Source: Streptomyces sp. HB132 (GTDB lineage Bacteria; Actinomycetota; Actinomycetes; Streptomycetales; Streptomycetaceae). From it: DNA of 64,000 bases. The number at the start of each line of letters is the position of its first letter. Position 1 is the first letter of the stretch. The DNA lies in assembly GCF_016909575.1 (NCBI RefSeq), contig NZ_JAFBGA010000004.1, positions 186,001-250,000 on the forward strand. Direction: 5' to 3'. The notes under the pieces were generated by a model. That model was not told the DNA's origin, did no database searches, and saw only the letters and a program-made list of their open reading frames with translations. A program made the position numbers and the translations under genes. Below, piece after piece: positions 45,099 to 54,215 of this stretch.

Positions 45099-45974
45099 TC
45101 AGTCCCTCGGGACGCGGACCATGCCCTCCTGGATGACCGTGATGGCCAGCTTCCCGTCCGCCGCCCAGATCCTGGCCTGGCCGAGACCCCGCCCGCCGGA
45201 CGCGGACGGCGACTCCTGGTCGTACAGCAGCCACTCGTCGGCCCGGAAGGGGCGGTGGAACCACATCGCGTGGTCCAGGCTGGCGCCCACCACGTCGCCG
45301 ACCGACCAGCCGCCGCGCCCGTGGGCGAGCAGCACCGAGTCGAGCAGGGTCATGTCGGAGACGTACGTCGCCATGCAGACGTGCAGCAGCGGGTCGTCCG
45401 CCAGCTTGCCGTGGGTCCGGAACCAGACCTGGGAGCGTGGCTCGCGCGGTTCGCCGGCGGTGGCGAACGGCGGGGCGTCGACATACCGCAGGTCGACGGC
45501 GGCCCGGGCCTCCAGCAGCCTGTCCACCATGCGCGGGTCGGTGAAGCGGTCCGCGTACCGGGGCAGCATCTCCGCCGCCGTCGGCAGGGTCTCCGGGTCC
45601 GGGGCGTCGGGCATGACCGCCTGGTGGTCCATGCCCTCCTCGTACACCTGGAACGACGCCGAGAGGTGGAAGATCGGCTTGCCGTGCTGGACGGCGACGA
45701 CCCGGCGGGTGGTGAACGACCGGCCGTCGCGGATCCGGTCCACGCTGTAGACGATCGGCGCGCCCGGGTCCCCGGGACGCAGGAAGTACGCGTGCAGGGA
45801 ATGGGCGCCCCGGTCCTCGGGGACCGTGCGCCCGGCGGCGACCAGGGCCTGGGCCGCGACCTGGCCGCCGAAGACGCGGGGCACGACCGCCGAACGGCTC
45901 ATGCCCCGGAAGATGTCCTGCTCGATCCGCTCGAGGTCGAGCAGATCGAGCAGGGAGTCAAGTGCTGCGCTCAT
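45099..45974 (-). CDS. tesB: Acyl-CoA thioesterase II (TesB family)
   Basis: The 291-residue double hot-dog thioesterase hydrolyses acyl-CoA to free acid and CoA. Seen: DIFRGMSRSAVVPRVFGGQV (about 20-38) and RSFTTRRVVAVQHGKPIF (about 96-113), with the second-half SLDHAMWFHRPFRADEWLLY and GLGQARIWAADGKLAITV-type closing strands. Length matches E. coli TesB. It starts 21 bases after the acyl-CoA dehydrogenase stop, so the two form one operon linked to fatty-acid or branched-chain turnover. Confidence 0.92.
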   Translation of the reverse strand: MSAALDSLLDLLDLERIEQDIFRGMSRSAVVPRVFGGQVAAQALVAAGRTVPEDRGAHSLHAYFLRPGDPGAPIVYSVDRIRDGRSFTTRRVVAVQHGKPIFHLSASFQVYEEGMDHQAVMPDAPDPETLPTAAEMLPRYADRFTDPRMVDRLLEARAAVDLRYVDAPPFATAGEPREPRSQVWFRTHGKLADDPLLHVCMATYVSDMTLLDSVLLAHGRGGWSVGDVVGASLDHAMWFHRPFRADEWLLYDQESPSASGGRGLGQARIWAADGKLAITVIQEGMVRVPRD

Positions 45975-45995
45975 GGAGGAGAAACGTAGCCGTTC

Positions 45996-47153
45996 TCAGA
46001 GGCCCATGGACTTGGCGATGATCGACTTCATGACCTCGCTGGTGCCGCCGTAGATGCGGTTGACCCGGTTGTCCGTGTAGAGACGGGCGATCGGGTACTC
46101 GTTCATGAAGCCGTAGCCGCCGTGCAGCTGGAGGCAGCGGTCGATCACGCGGTGCGCGACCTCGGTGCAGAACAGCTTCGCCGAGGCTGCCTCGGCGGGC
46201 GTGAGCTCACCGGCGTCCAGGGCCTCGATCGCGCGGTCGCAGACCGCCTCGGCCGCGTCCACCTCGGCCTTGCAGGCGGCCAGCTCGAACTTGGTGTTCT
46301 GGAAGGACGCGACGGTCTTGCCGAAGACGGTGCGGTCCTGCGTGTACTGCTGGGCGAAGCGCACGGCGGCGGCGGCCTGCGCGTACGCGCCGACGGCGAT
46401 GCCCAGGCGCTCCTGGGGGAGGTTCTGGCCGAGGTAGGAGAAGCCCTTGTTCTCCTCGCCGAGGAGGTCGTCGACGGGCACCTTGACGTCCACGAAGGCC
46501 AGCTCGGCGGTGTCGGAGACCTTGAGGCCCAGCTTGTCGAGCTTGCGGCCGACCGAGTAGCCCTCGGACTTGGTGTCGACCACCAGGAGCGAGATGCCGT
46601 GGCGGCGGTCGTCGGCCTTGGGGGCGTCCGTGCGGGCGCAGACGATGACCTTGTCGGCGTGCACACCACCGGTGATGAAGGTCTTCGCGCCGTTGAGGAC
46701 GTAGTGCGTGCCGTCCTCGGAGAGCTTGGCGGTCGTCTTCATGCCGGCCAGGTCGGAACCGGTGCCCGGCTCGGTCATGGCTATCGCGTACATGGACTTG
46801 CCGGAGACGAAGTCCGGCAGCCAGCGCTTCTTCTGCTCCTCGGTGGCGTACGCCTTGAGGTAGGGCAGGCAGAGCAGGACGTGCACGCCGGAGCCGCCGA
46901 AGGAGATGCCCGCCCGCGCGGTCTCCTCGTAGAGGACCGCCTCGAACTTGAAGGACTCCTCGCCCGCGCCGCCGTACTCCTCGGGCACCTCGATGCCGAA
47001 GATGCCCAGCTCGGCGAGCTTGTAGTAGAAGTCGCGAGGCGCCTGGCCCGCCGCGAACCACTCGTCGTAGACGGGGACGACCTCGGCCTCGATGAAGGCG
47101 CGGATGGTCTCCCGGAACGCCTCGTGGTCCTCGTTGTAAACCGTACGGCGCAC
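45996..47153 (-). CDS. Acyl-CoA dehydrogenase (second copy)
   Basis: The 385-residue FAD enzyme has FYYKLAELGIFGIEVPEEYG (N-terminal helices), AIAMTEPGTGSDLAGMKTTA (substrate/FAD loop), NGAKTFITGGVHADKVIVCA (beta domain) and QLHGGYGFMNEYPIARLYTD then VNRIYGGTSEVMKSIIAKSM at the end. The GTG start at 47153 fits family length. It shares the fold but clearly differs from the acdH-type enzyme at 33378. It is first in the operon with tesB. The substrate chain length is not known. Confidence 0.92.
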   Translation of the reverse strand: MRRTVYNEDHEAFRETIRAFIEAEVVPVYDEWFAAGQAPRDFYYKLAELGIFGIEVPEEYGGAGEESFKFEAVLYEETARAGISFGGSGVHVLLCLPYLKAYATEEQKKRWLPDFVSGKSMYAIAMTEPGTGSDLAGMKTTAKLSEDGTHYVLNGAKTFITGGVHADKVIVCARTDAPKADDRRHGISLLVVDTKSEGYSVGRKLDKLGLKVSDTAELAFVDVKVPVDDLLGEENKGFSYLGQNLPQERLGIAVGAYAQAAAAVRFAQQYTQDRTVFGKTVASFQNTKFELAACKAEVDAAEAVCDRAIEALDAGELTPAEAASAKLFCTEVAHRVIDRCLQLHGGYGFMNEYPIARLYTDNRVNRIYGGTSEVMKSIIAKSMGL

Positions 47154-47667
47154 GGGGTGCCTCCTGGTGTCAGCTTCGGCTTCGGTCGCAGTGGCTAAGC
47201 GCTTGCTCAGTCCTGGTCAAAAGTTACCCGGCGGTCACGGTGGCTGTCCAGGGTGATGCTGAGCACGCCCGCCGCCCGTCCCGGTCTCCGGGCCGTAGGG
47301 CAACGACCGGCGGGCCCGGCTGCGCCGGCCGGGCTCTTGGCGGGAGAACCCGGCGTTAGGAAGGCGGAGTTCGAGGAGGCCGGTGGCGGGATCGGCGCGG
47401 TCGCGCACGAGGGGACCGGCGAGGTGCTGTCCGGGGGCGCGGGCCGCCGCGCCCCCGGACAGGGAGGTGAGGGCTGGTTCCTGACCCTCACCGGTGATTC
47501 GGAGCCGGTCCGTCCCCGGATTGGTGGTGCGTCCGAAGGTGGCGGAGAGTGTCGACGCGGAGCGCTGTGTCACCCCGATGGCGGCAGGTGGCGGGCGGGC
47601 GCACAGTGAAACGAGGGGCCGGTGAGAAACGGGCCGGCCTGTCGTACCAACCCTCTGCGAGGCAGTC
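47154..47667. other. Divergent non-coding region of the acyl-CoA dehydrogenase and Asp23 genes
   Basis: About 510 bases have no supported gene. The left part holds an AAGCGCTT-centred dyad (see 47194). Two GC-rich hairpin-capable stretches follow near 47400-47480. Several short frames were tested by eye and look like chance. Confidence 0.45.
47194..47207. promoter_or_regulatory. AAGCGCTT-centred dyad upstream of the acyl-CoA dehydrogenase
   Basis: GCTAAGCGCTTGCT resembles TetR-family operators of the kind found before fatty-acid and sterol-catabolic acyl-CoA dehydrogenases. It lies about 40 bases before the start. The regulator is unknown. Confidence 0.35.
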
Positions 47668-48099
47668 ATGGCTGACATGGACGGGAACACGGGACAGGGC
47701 GGACGCGGCACGACCACCATCTCCGACAACGTCGTCTCCACCATCGCGGGCATCGCCATCCGCGACACGGACGGCGTGCACGCGGTCGGCAAAGGGGCGT
47801 CGAAGGCGCTGGGAGCCGTCACCGGCCGGGTGTCCGGGTCCTCCGCGGCGGGACGCTCCGTCAAGGTGGAGGTGGGCGAGAAGCAGACGGCGATCGACGT
47901 CGACATCAAGGTGGAGTACGGCGTGCCGATCCACGAACTCGCCGACCGGGTCAGGACCAACGTGACGGACGCGGTCGAGACCATGACCGGTCTGGACGTC
48001 GTCGAGATCAACATCAACGTCTTCGACGTCCACATTCCTGGCGACGACAGCGACGAGGACGACGACGGCGGCGGCCGGTCGTCCGCCCGCGTGCAGTGA
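47668..48099 (+). CDS. Asp23/Gls24-family envelope stress protein
   Basis: The 143-residue protein has an Asp23/Gls24 domain at about 15-120: TTTISDNVVSTIAGIAIRDT, the VHAVGKGASKAL stretch, VKVEVGEKQTAIDVDIKVEY, and VRTNVTDAVETMTGLDVVEI then ININVFDVH. The C-terminus is an acidic Asp-rich tail with a basic end. These proteins lie at or near the membrane and respond to envelope stress. The ATG has GCGAGG upstream. It is convergent with the I36 gene. Confidence 0.9.
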   Translation: MADMDGNTGQGGRGTTTISDNVVSTIAGIAIRDTDGVHAVGKGASKALGAVTGRVSGSSAAGRSVKVEVGEKQTAIDVDIKVEYGVPIHELADRVRTNVTDAVETMTGLDVVEININVFDVHIPGDDSDEDDDGGGRSSARVQ

Positions 48100-48130
48100 G
48101 CCCGCGCCGGGTCCGGGGCCCGGCGCCGGC

Positions 48131-48157
48131 CGCCTGTCACCGGGGGCGTGACAGGCG
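48131..48157. terminator. Bidirectional hairpin between Asp23 and I36 genes
   Basis: A 10-base stem (48131-48140 with 48148-48157) has a 7-base loop, next to a second GC-rich hairpin at about 48103-48126. Confidence 0.65.
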
Positions 48158-48163
48158 CGCCGC

Positions 48164-48574
48164 CTACTGGGGCTTGAAGGAGCGGATCTGGTAGCTCCCC
48201 TGGAGGTTGCCGCCCTGCCCGGCGAGCGTGGAACCGACGCGCGAGTTGAAGTTGGTCTGCGTGTAGTACTGCACCCGGTGCTCGGTCTTGTTCCACACCG
48301 ACAGGACGTTCCGCCCCTCGCGGATGAACGAGCAGTTGTCGGCGGTGTTCCGCATCTCGCGGGCCGTCCACTGGCAGCGGGTCCCCTCGCCGTTCCAGCC
48401 GTCGAAGGCGCAGAAGTAGCCGTGCGTGCACCGGGTGAACGCGGCGGCCGGAGCGGCGGGCCTGGTCTGTCCGGCGGCCGTGCGCGCGTCGGCGTCCGTG
48501 GCCGAGACTGGGCTCGTACCCAGTCCGAAGGCCAGGACGATCGCGGTGGCGGCAAGTGCGGTGATGCGGTTCAC
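48164..48574 (-). CDS. Secreted peptidase inhibitor I36-family protein
   Basis: The 136-residue exported protein has a signal peptide at about 1-26 (ending SPVSA), then a spacer and the I36 beta-gamma-crystallin-like domain at about 48-136: CTHGYFCAFDGWNGEGTRCQ and NTADNCSFIREGRNVLSVWN. Four Cys residues could form two disulfides. This family includes the Streptomyces metalloproteinase inhibitor SMPI and many uncharacterised relatives. The ATG at 48574 has no strong ribosome site. The target peptidase is unknown. Confidence 0.85.
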   Translation of the reverse strand: MNRITALAATAIVLAFGLGTSPVSATDADARTAAGQTRPAAPAAAFTRCTHGYFCAFDGWNGEGTRCQWTAREMRNTADNCSFIREGRNVLSVWNKTEHRVQYYTQTNFNSRVGSTLAGQGGNLQGSYQIRSFKPQ

Positions 48575-48789
48575 GGTGAAGACCTTTCGCTGTTCGTCGG
48601 CGGGGCGATGCCCGTGATCAAAAGCAGCGTGGCACCCCGATGACCTGCGTAGACAGGTCCGAAAGGGGGGCGCGCGAGGTCAGCGCGACGGGTGTGAACG
48701 CGCCTGTGCGCACCGGCGTGCGGCCCGCGTCCGGCGACGGAGGGCCGCGCCGCCGCGGGAGCGACGCGGCGGGCGACTGCCCGCCGCCG

Positions 48790-51135
48790 TCACCGGCTCT
48801 CCGCGCCCGGCCGGGTCGGTCCTGCCGTCACCGTGAGCCGCGCCTCCTGGGTGCGGTCCGACGACGGGCCCGTCCCGATCGCGAACTCGGCGGGCTCCAC
48901 GGCCCATTGACCCGACTGTGTGAACGAGGCCAGGGTTCGGGCATCCACCTGGAAGGTGACATCGGTGCTCCCGCCGGGCTCCAGTTCCACCTGTGCGAAA
49001 CCGCGCAGTTCGCGCACCCGGGGCCACGAGGTCCCGCCGAGCACCCGGCGTACGTAGAGCTGGACCGTCTCCCGCACCGGTCGCGTGCCGGTGTTGGCGA
49101 CGCGGACCACACAGCTCACCGGTGCCGGTCCGTCGAACCGGTCCACCGCCAGGGACGGAGGCGACAGCCGGGGCGCGCCGTACTCGACCGTCGTGCAGGA
49201 CAGCCCGTGGCCGAAGGGATGACGGGCCGTGGCGGGCTGGTCGACGTACCCCCGGTAGCCGTGGTCCTTCCCGTTGTAGAAGACGGGCAGTTGGGCCGCC
49301 GAGCGTGGCACGGACACGGGCAGCCGCCCCTGCGGCTGGGCCGCACCGAACAGCACGTCCGCGACCGCCCTCCCGCCCCACGGACCCGGATACCAGGCAC
49401 TCAGTACCGCGGCCGCCGTGCCGGACAGGTCCGGCAGGGCGTGGGGGCGGCCCTGGACGATCACCACGACCACCGGGGTCCCGGTCGCGGAGACGGCGTC
49501 CACCAGGGCCGACTGAGCTGCGGGCAGGGCGAGTTCGGCGAGGTCGACGCCCTCGCCGCACGTCATCTCCACGGGGTTCCCGGAGGCGACGACGGCTGCC
49601 CCGTTGGCGTCGAAACGGGTTCCTGACTCGCGTGCGCTCGATCCGCCGAGGACCAGCACGGCCACATCGGAGGCGGAGGCGAGCGCCACCGCCTCGGGCA
49701 GGCCCGACAGATCCCCGCCCACGAGGCCGCAGCCGCGGGCGTACGTGACGTCGGTGCCCTCCGGCGCGGCGGCCCGAATGCCGGCGAGCACACTGCTGCC
49801 CGTGCCGGGCCGTTGCGGCGCGGTGTAGTCGCCGATCTGCTGTGGCACGGAATCGGCGTTCGGCCCGATGACCGCGACGGTCCCGATACGCCGGCCCGCG
49901 AGCGGCAGCGTCACCCCGTCGTGTTCGAGGAGGGTGACGGACTGGCGGGCGATGCGCTCGCTCAGCCGCTCCATGCGTGCCCGGTCCGGCTTCCGCGCCC
50001 CGGCCCGCCCGGCGGTGTACGGGTGCTCGAAGAGGCCGAGGCGGAACTTCAGCGCGAGGACGCGTCCCACCGCGGTGTCGAGCGTGGACTCCTCGACGAG
50101 ACCGCGCCGGACCGCCTCCGCCAGCCGGGGGTAGCAGTCGTCCCACAGGCTCAGGTCGGTCCCCGCCCGCAGCGCCAGCGCACCGGCCGCCGCCGGGTCA
50201 CCCGCCATCCGCACCAGGCGGTCGACCGCGAGCCCGTCGGCCATCACCAGGCCGCCGTAGCCCCACTGCTCCCGGAGGATCCCCGTCAGCAGATGGTGGT
50301 TCGCCGCGCACGGCACGCCGTCGAACTCGTTGTAGGCGGCCATGAGGCCCGCGGCCCCGGCCCGTACGCCCGCCAGTGCCGCCACGAGGTGGATCTCGTG
50401 CAGTTCCCTCGTACCCAGCTCGGTGGCCGCGCTGTTGCGGCCCCCGACCGTGGCGCCCTGCCCGGCGAAGTGCTTGAGGACGACGGCCGCGCGGTCCGGC
50501 CCGATGCGCTCCCCGGCCGGGCCCTGCACGCCGCGTACGAGTGCCTCGGTGAACCGCGCCGCGAGGTACGGGTCCTCGCCGTAGCACTCCTCCGCGCGAC
50601 CCCAGCGCGGATCCCGCACCAGGTCGAGCGCCGAGACCAGCGCGACATGGCCGCCCCGTGCCCGGAGTTCGGCGGCCGCGAGGGCGGCCGCCTCCTCGTA
50701 CAGCTCCGGGTTCCAGGTGGCGCCGACCGCCAGGTTCACCGGCAGCACGGTCCCGTCCAGGGCCTGCAGGCCGTGCGGCATCTCCTCGACCAGCAGGACG
50801 GGGATGCCGAGCCGGGTGTTCTCGACGACGTGCCGCTGTACGGCGTCGGACACCCGCGCCCCGTCCGAGGCGCCGATACCCGTCTCCGCCGTCACGCCGG
50901 ACCACGGATCTGCGCGCTGGAGTCCGTACAGCGCGCCCATCCCGTCGTAGGCCTCCACCTCCGTCCGGAACGCGTCCGTCAGCCGATGGCCGGACGGGGT
51001 GTGCTCGTACGCGTCCCAGCCGTACATCCGCTGGTTGACCTGGCCCACCTTCTCGGTGAGCGTCATCCGTGACAGCAGATCGCGGACCCGGTCGGCGACG
51101 GGCATCCCCGGATCGCGGAACAGTGGCTCGGACAT
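48790..51135 (-). CDS. GH3 beta-glycosidase (beta-glucosidase/xylosidase type), cytoplasmic
   Basis: The 781-residue GH3 enzyme is without a signal peptide. N domain (about 1-370): DLVRDPRWGRAEECYGEDPY, VVLKHFAGQGATVGGRNSA and the nucleophile Asp300 in GLVMADGLAVD. C-terminal (alpha/beta)6 sandwich (about 395-600): VAVIGPNADSVPQQIGDYTA and LVLGGSSARESGTRFDANG. A fibronectin-like domain follows (about 650-775). GAGGTGAG lies seven bases before the ATG at 51135. It is last in the sugar operon and degrades the imported oligosaccharide together with the neighbouring glycosidase. Confidence 0.92.
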   Translation of the reverse strand: MSEPLFRDPGMPVADRVRDLLSRMTLTEKVGQVNQRMYGWDAYEHTPSGHRLTDAFRTEVEAYDGMGALYGLQRADPWSGVTAETGIGASDGARVSDAVQRHVVENTRLGIPVLLVEEMPHGLQALDGTVLPVNLAVGATWNPELYEEAAALAAAELRARGGHVALVSALDLVRDPRWGRAEECYGEDPYLAARFTEALVRGVQGPAGERIGPDRAAVVLKHFAGQGATVGGRNSAATELGTRELHEIHLVAALAGVRAGAAGLMAAYNEFDGVPCAANHHLLTGILREQWGYGGLVMADGLAVDRLVRMAGDPAAAGALALRAGTDLSLWDDCYPRLAEAVRRGLVEESTLDTAVGRVLALKFRLGLFEHPYTAGRAGARKPDRARMERLSERIARQSVTLLEHDGVTLPLAGRRIGTVAVIGPNADSVPQQIGDYTAPQRPGTGSSVLAGIRAAAPEGTDVTYARGCGLVGGDLSGLPEAVALASASDVAVLVLGGSSARESGTRFDANGAAVVASGNPVEMTCGEGVDLAELALPAAQSALVDAVSATGTPVVVVIVQGRPHALPDLSGTAAAVLSAWYPGPWGGRAVADVLFGAAQPQGRLPVSVPRSAAQLPVFYNGKDHGYRGYVDQPATARHPFGHGLSCTTVEYGAPRLSPPSLAVDRFDGPAPVSCVVRVANTGTRPVRETVQLYVRRVLGGTSWPRVRELRGFAQVELEPGGSTDVTFQVDARTLASFTQSGQWAVEPAEFAIGTGPSSDRTQEARLTVTAGPTRPGAESR

Positions 51136-51175
51136 GGGACGGCTCACCTCGAAGGGTCGGGAAGGGCGTGGACGG

Positions 51176-53110
51176 TCAGCGCAGTTCGAGTACGCGCACC
51201 CCGTACGGGGCCAGGGTCACGTCCCGCACCGGGTCCCCGCCGGTCAGCTCGCGCAGCTGACCGTCCGCCGCCGGGCGCACGGTCAGCTCCTCGCCGGACT
51301 GGCTCACCAGCCACACGAATCGCGTGCCGTCCTCGCGGACCAGGGTGTCGGCGCTGACGTACGGGGTGTCGACGGTCACCGGGCGGGCGGCGCCCGCGAG
51401 TTCCGCCAGAGCCGCGTACAGCCGGTGCGTCCGCTCCGGATTGGCGCGGGCGGTGCGCGCCGCCATGTGCTCCAGCGGATACGTGGCCAGGACCGTGCGG
51501 CCCGCGCCCGTCTCGTACCGCAGCAGTGCCGGGCGGCCGTGCGCGTCGGTGGCGACGACCCGGGCGCCGTCGGCGACGACGGGCAGATAGGCGCGGCTGT
51601 CCTCGTTGCCCGCGACCGGGAAGGTCAGCACCTCGCCCGCCGCTATCGAACCGAAGTCCTCGGTGAACGTCATCTCCAGGACGTCGTCCTCGATCGGCTC
51701 CGCGACCCCGTACGATAGCTGGAGCTCCACCCCGAACAGCCCGTCCAGGTCGTGGAACCACGGGCCACGGGTCGTCGGGTACTCGCCCGAGCAGAACGAC
51801 AGATAGACCGTCGCCCCCTCCTTGGCCCTGCGCTCCAGCGCGCGGCGGGTGCGGGTCGTCAGCTGACGGGTCGAGGGCAGCAGGTACAGCGAGGCGTCGT
51901 CCGGCAGCCCGTCCGCCTCCCGGGCGAACGCCACCGGCAGATCGGCACCCCGCGCCGCCACGTAGCCCTGGTGCAGCGAGGTGAAGATCAGCGGGCGGTC
52001 GGCGGGCCTGCTGTAGGGGTAGCCCCGTTCCAGGAACGCCGGCACGACGAGGGCCGCGTCCGCGTCGGTGCGGCGGCAGCGCGGGAAGTCGACCTGCTCC
52101 AGGACCTTCGCGAAGGAGGCCAGTTCGCGCAGCGGCTCCTTGGGGCGGCCCGCGCTGTCGGTGATCCCGAAGTGCATCTCGAAGGGGTGGTGGTCGTACG
52201 GCGACTGCTCCCACAGGTCGTCGTAGTCCGTGTTGTTCCAGGCCATCCAGCCGGTCGCCCCGCCGAGCAGCGAGTTGTGCAGGGTCTGCCGGTAGAAGAT
52301 CCCGGCGTTCGCCGCCGAGACGACGTCGGTGGAGAGCCCGAACTCCTCCAGGACGACCGGCTGACCCGTCACGGCGGCCAGCTCGCACTCGAACGCGGCC
52401 CGGTAGTGCTGGCGCGGCCGGTCCGTGTCCGAGCGGTAGACGTGCGGCCCCACGAAGTCGACGTACTCGGCGGTCTCCCGCAGCGAGAAACCGTTGTCGC
52501 GGCCTGTCACCTCGATGCCCCAGGCCCCGTCGCCGAGCGACACCGGCTGGGTGCCGCCCGCCGCGCGCACGGCGTCGCACATGAACTGCGCCCAGGCGGT
52601 GACGACATCGCTGGACGGAGGGTCGACCTGGTAGACACGGCCGTAGCCGGGCATCTCGTTGGTGATCAGCCAGCCGGTGACCGCCGGGTGGTCCTTGAAG
52701 CGGCGGGTCATCTGGGAGACGAACCACGCCTGCCGGCCGACGAGCCACACGTCCTCGTAGAGGTCCCGGTCACCACGCCAGGCCGGGTCCCAGTTCTCGC
52801 CCGACATGTGGCCGACGATGAAGGTGGGAACCGTGCCCATGCCCAGCTCGTGGTGGGCGTCCAGGAAGTCGCGGAAACGGTCGCAGAGTTCCTCGTCGAC
52901 GCGGCCCGGCTCCGGGTGGAAGTCGGGCCAGTAGAAGAACGACCGCGTCATGTTAAGGCCGTGCTCCCTGAGCACGCCCAGCTCCTCGCGCACCGTCTTC
53001 GGCTCGTAGTTCCGCCACATCAGCGGACCACCGGTGCGGGACCAGAAGTTGGCCCCGAGCCACGGGAGCACGGCGGAGTCGTGGGTGAGCTGGGCGCTGT
53101 GGCGTCGCAT
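51176..53110 (-). CDS. Clan GH-A glycosidase (GH5/GH42-like)
   Basis: The 644-residue protein has a TIM-barrel glycosidase domain at about 20-360. The acid/base is probably Glu152 (LITNEMPGYG), and the nucleophile Glu256 (PVVLEEFGLS). Before these, LGANFWSRTGGPLMWRNYEP opens the barrel. A C-terminal alpha/beta domain of about 200 residues (VAFAREADGLPDDASLYLLP ... EGATVYLSFCSGEYP) looks like the GH42 trimerisation/GATase-like fold, and a small beta domain ends the protein. No signal peptide is seen, so it acts inside the cell. It likely removes a sugar (galactose, mannose or glucose) from an imported oligosaccharide. The family cannot be fixed by eye. Confidence 0.85.
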   Translation of the reverse strand: MRRHSAQLTHDSAVLPWLGANFWSRTGGPLMWRNYEPKTVREELGVLREHGLNMTRSFFYWPDFHPEPGRVDEELCDRFRDFLDAHHELGMGTVPTFIVGHMSGENWDPAWRGDRDLYEDVWLVGRQAWFVSQMTRRFKDHPAVTGWLITNEMPGYGRVYQVDPPSSDVVTAWAQFMCDAVRAAGGTQPVSLGDGAWGIEVTGRDNGFSLRETAEYVDFVGPHVYRSDTDRPRQHYRAAFECELAAVTGQPVVLEEFGLSTDVVSAANAGIFYRQTLHNSLLGGATGWMAWNNTDYDDLWEQSPYDHHPFEMHFGITDSAGRPKEPLRELASFAKVLEQVDFPRCRRTDADAALVVPAFLERGYPYSRPADRPLIFTSLHQGYVAARGADLPVAFAREADGLPDDASLYLLPSTRQLTTRTRRALERRAKEGATVYLSFCSGEYPTTRGPWFHDLDGLFGVELQLSYGVAEPIEDDVLEMTFTEDFGSIAAGEVLTFPVAGNEDSRAYLPVVADGARVVATDAHGRPALLRYETGAGRTVLATYPLEHMAARTARANPERTHRLYAALAELAGAARPVTVDTPYVSADTLVREDGTRFVWLVSQSGEELTVRPAADGQLRELTGGDPVRDVTLAPYGVRVLELR

Positions 53111-53162
53111 GGTTCTACAGGTCCTCTTCGGTGTGCGGGGGGTGCCGTGGTGGTGCGGCGGT

Positions 53163-54215
53163 TCAGGTCGGGGACGGCAGGGGGCCGGTCGATTCGCGTA
53201 CGACCAGACGGGGGCGGCCGTCGAGCACGGGCGGAGGTACGTCCTCGCCGCAGCCGACGAGCAGGGTGCGGGCGGCGGCCGCGCCGACGCGCTGCACCTG
53301 CTGGTCGACGGTGGTGAGCCGGGGGTGGACCCAGCGGCCGAGCGAGAGGTTGTCGTACCCGACCACCGACAGGTCGCCGGGCACCCGGAGACCGGCGCGC
53401 TGGGCGGTGCCGATGCCGCAGACCGCCATGGAGTCGTTGGGGAAGACGAGGGCGGTCGGCCGGTCGGGCAGGGCGAGCAGTTCCTCGGTGACGTCGACGG
53501 CCGCCTGCTCGGTGAAGTCGCTGTGCCGTACGGCGACGGGGCGCAGACCGGCATCGGCCAGAGCCTCCTCGAAGGCGCTCAACCGGAGCCGGGTGTGCAG
53601 CAGTTCGGCCGGCCCGGCGACGTACGCGACGCGCCGGTGCCCGAGCTCCAGCAGATGGGCGACCGCCTCCCGGACACCCGCCCCCTGCTGCCCGAGGCCC
53701 ACCAGGGGCACGGGCGACTCGGCGTCGGGGGCGCCCAGCAGGACGGCCGGCAGCCCGAGGCCGCGCAGCAGGTCCGGGCGCGGGTCGTCGGCGCGGGCGT
53801 CGGTCAGGACGGCGCCGTCTATGCGGCCCTCCGCGACCAGGCGTTCGTACAGCGCGTTCTCCTGCGCCATGTCGGCGACCAGGTGGAGCAGCAGACCGTA
53901 ACCGCGTGGAGCGAGTTCGCCCTCCAGGCCCGTGATCAGCTCACTGAAGTGCGGGTCGGAGCCCAGCACATCGGTGGGCCGCCGGACGACGAGCGCGATC
54001 GTCCGTGTCCTGGCCCTGCGCAGCGCGGTCGCGGATGCGCTGGGGGACCAGCCGAGTTCCGTGGCCGCGTCCATGACCCGGCGGCGGGTGGCCTCCGAGA
54101 TCCGGCCGGTGCCGTTGACGGCCTGGGACACCGCCGCGGTGGACACCCCCGCTGCCGCCGCCACGGCCTTGATCGTGGGGCGTACGACGGTACGACCCTC
54201 CAGACGTTTGTTCAC
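53163..54215 (-). CDS. LacI-family regulator of the sugar operon
   Basis: The 350-residue regulator has headpiece TIKAVAAAAGVSTAAVSQAV with the NGTGRISEATRRRVMDAA hinge region (about 13-50) and a periplasmic-binding-protein-like effector domain ending LSVVGYDNLSLGRWVHPRL. Its start overlaps the end of the upstream permease by four bases, so it is translated with the transporter. It likely represses the operon in the absence of the sugar. A candidate operator lies upstream of the binding-protein gene (57346-57363). Confidence 0.9.
   Translation of the reverse strand: MNKRLEGRTVVRPTIKAVAAAAGVSTAAVSQAVNGTGRISEATRRRVMDAATELGWSPSASATALRRARTRTIALVVRRPTDVLGSDPHFSELITGLEGELAPRGYGLLLHLVADMAQENALYERLVAEGRIDGAVLTDARADDPRPDLLRGLGLPAVLLGAPDAESPVPLVGLGQQGAGVREAVAHLLELGHRRVAYVAGPAELLHTRLRLSAFEEALADAGLRPVAVRHSDFTEQAAVDVTEELLALPDRPTALVFPNDSMAVCGIGTAQRAGLRVPGDLSVVGYDNLSLGRWVHPRLTTVDQQVQRVGAAAARTLLVGCGEDVPPPVLDGRPRLVVRESTGPLPSPT

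Noticed and set aside
47207..47491. Possible gene remnant in the acyl-CoA dehydrogenase/Asp23 gap
   Set aside because: Short frames on both strands lack ribosome sites and coherent composition.
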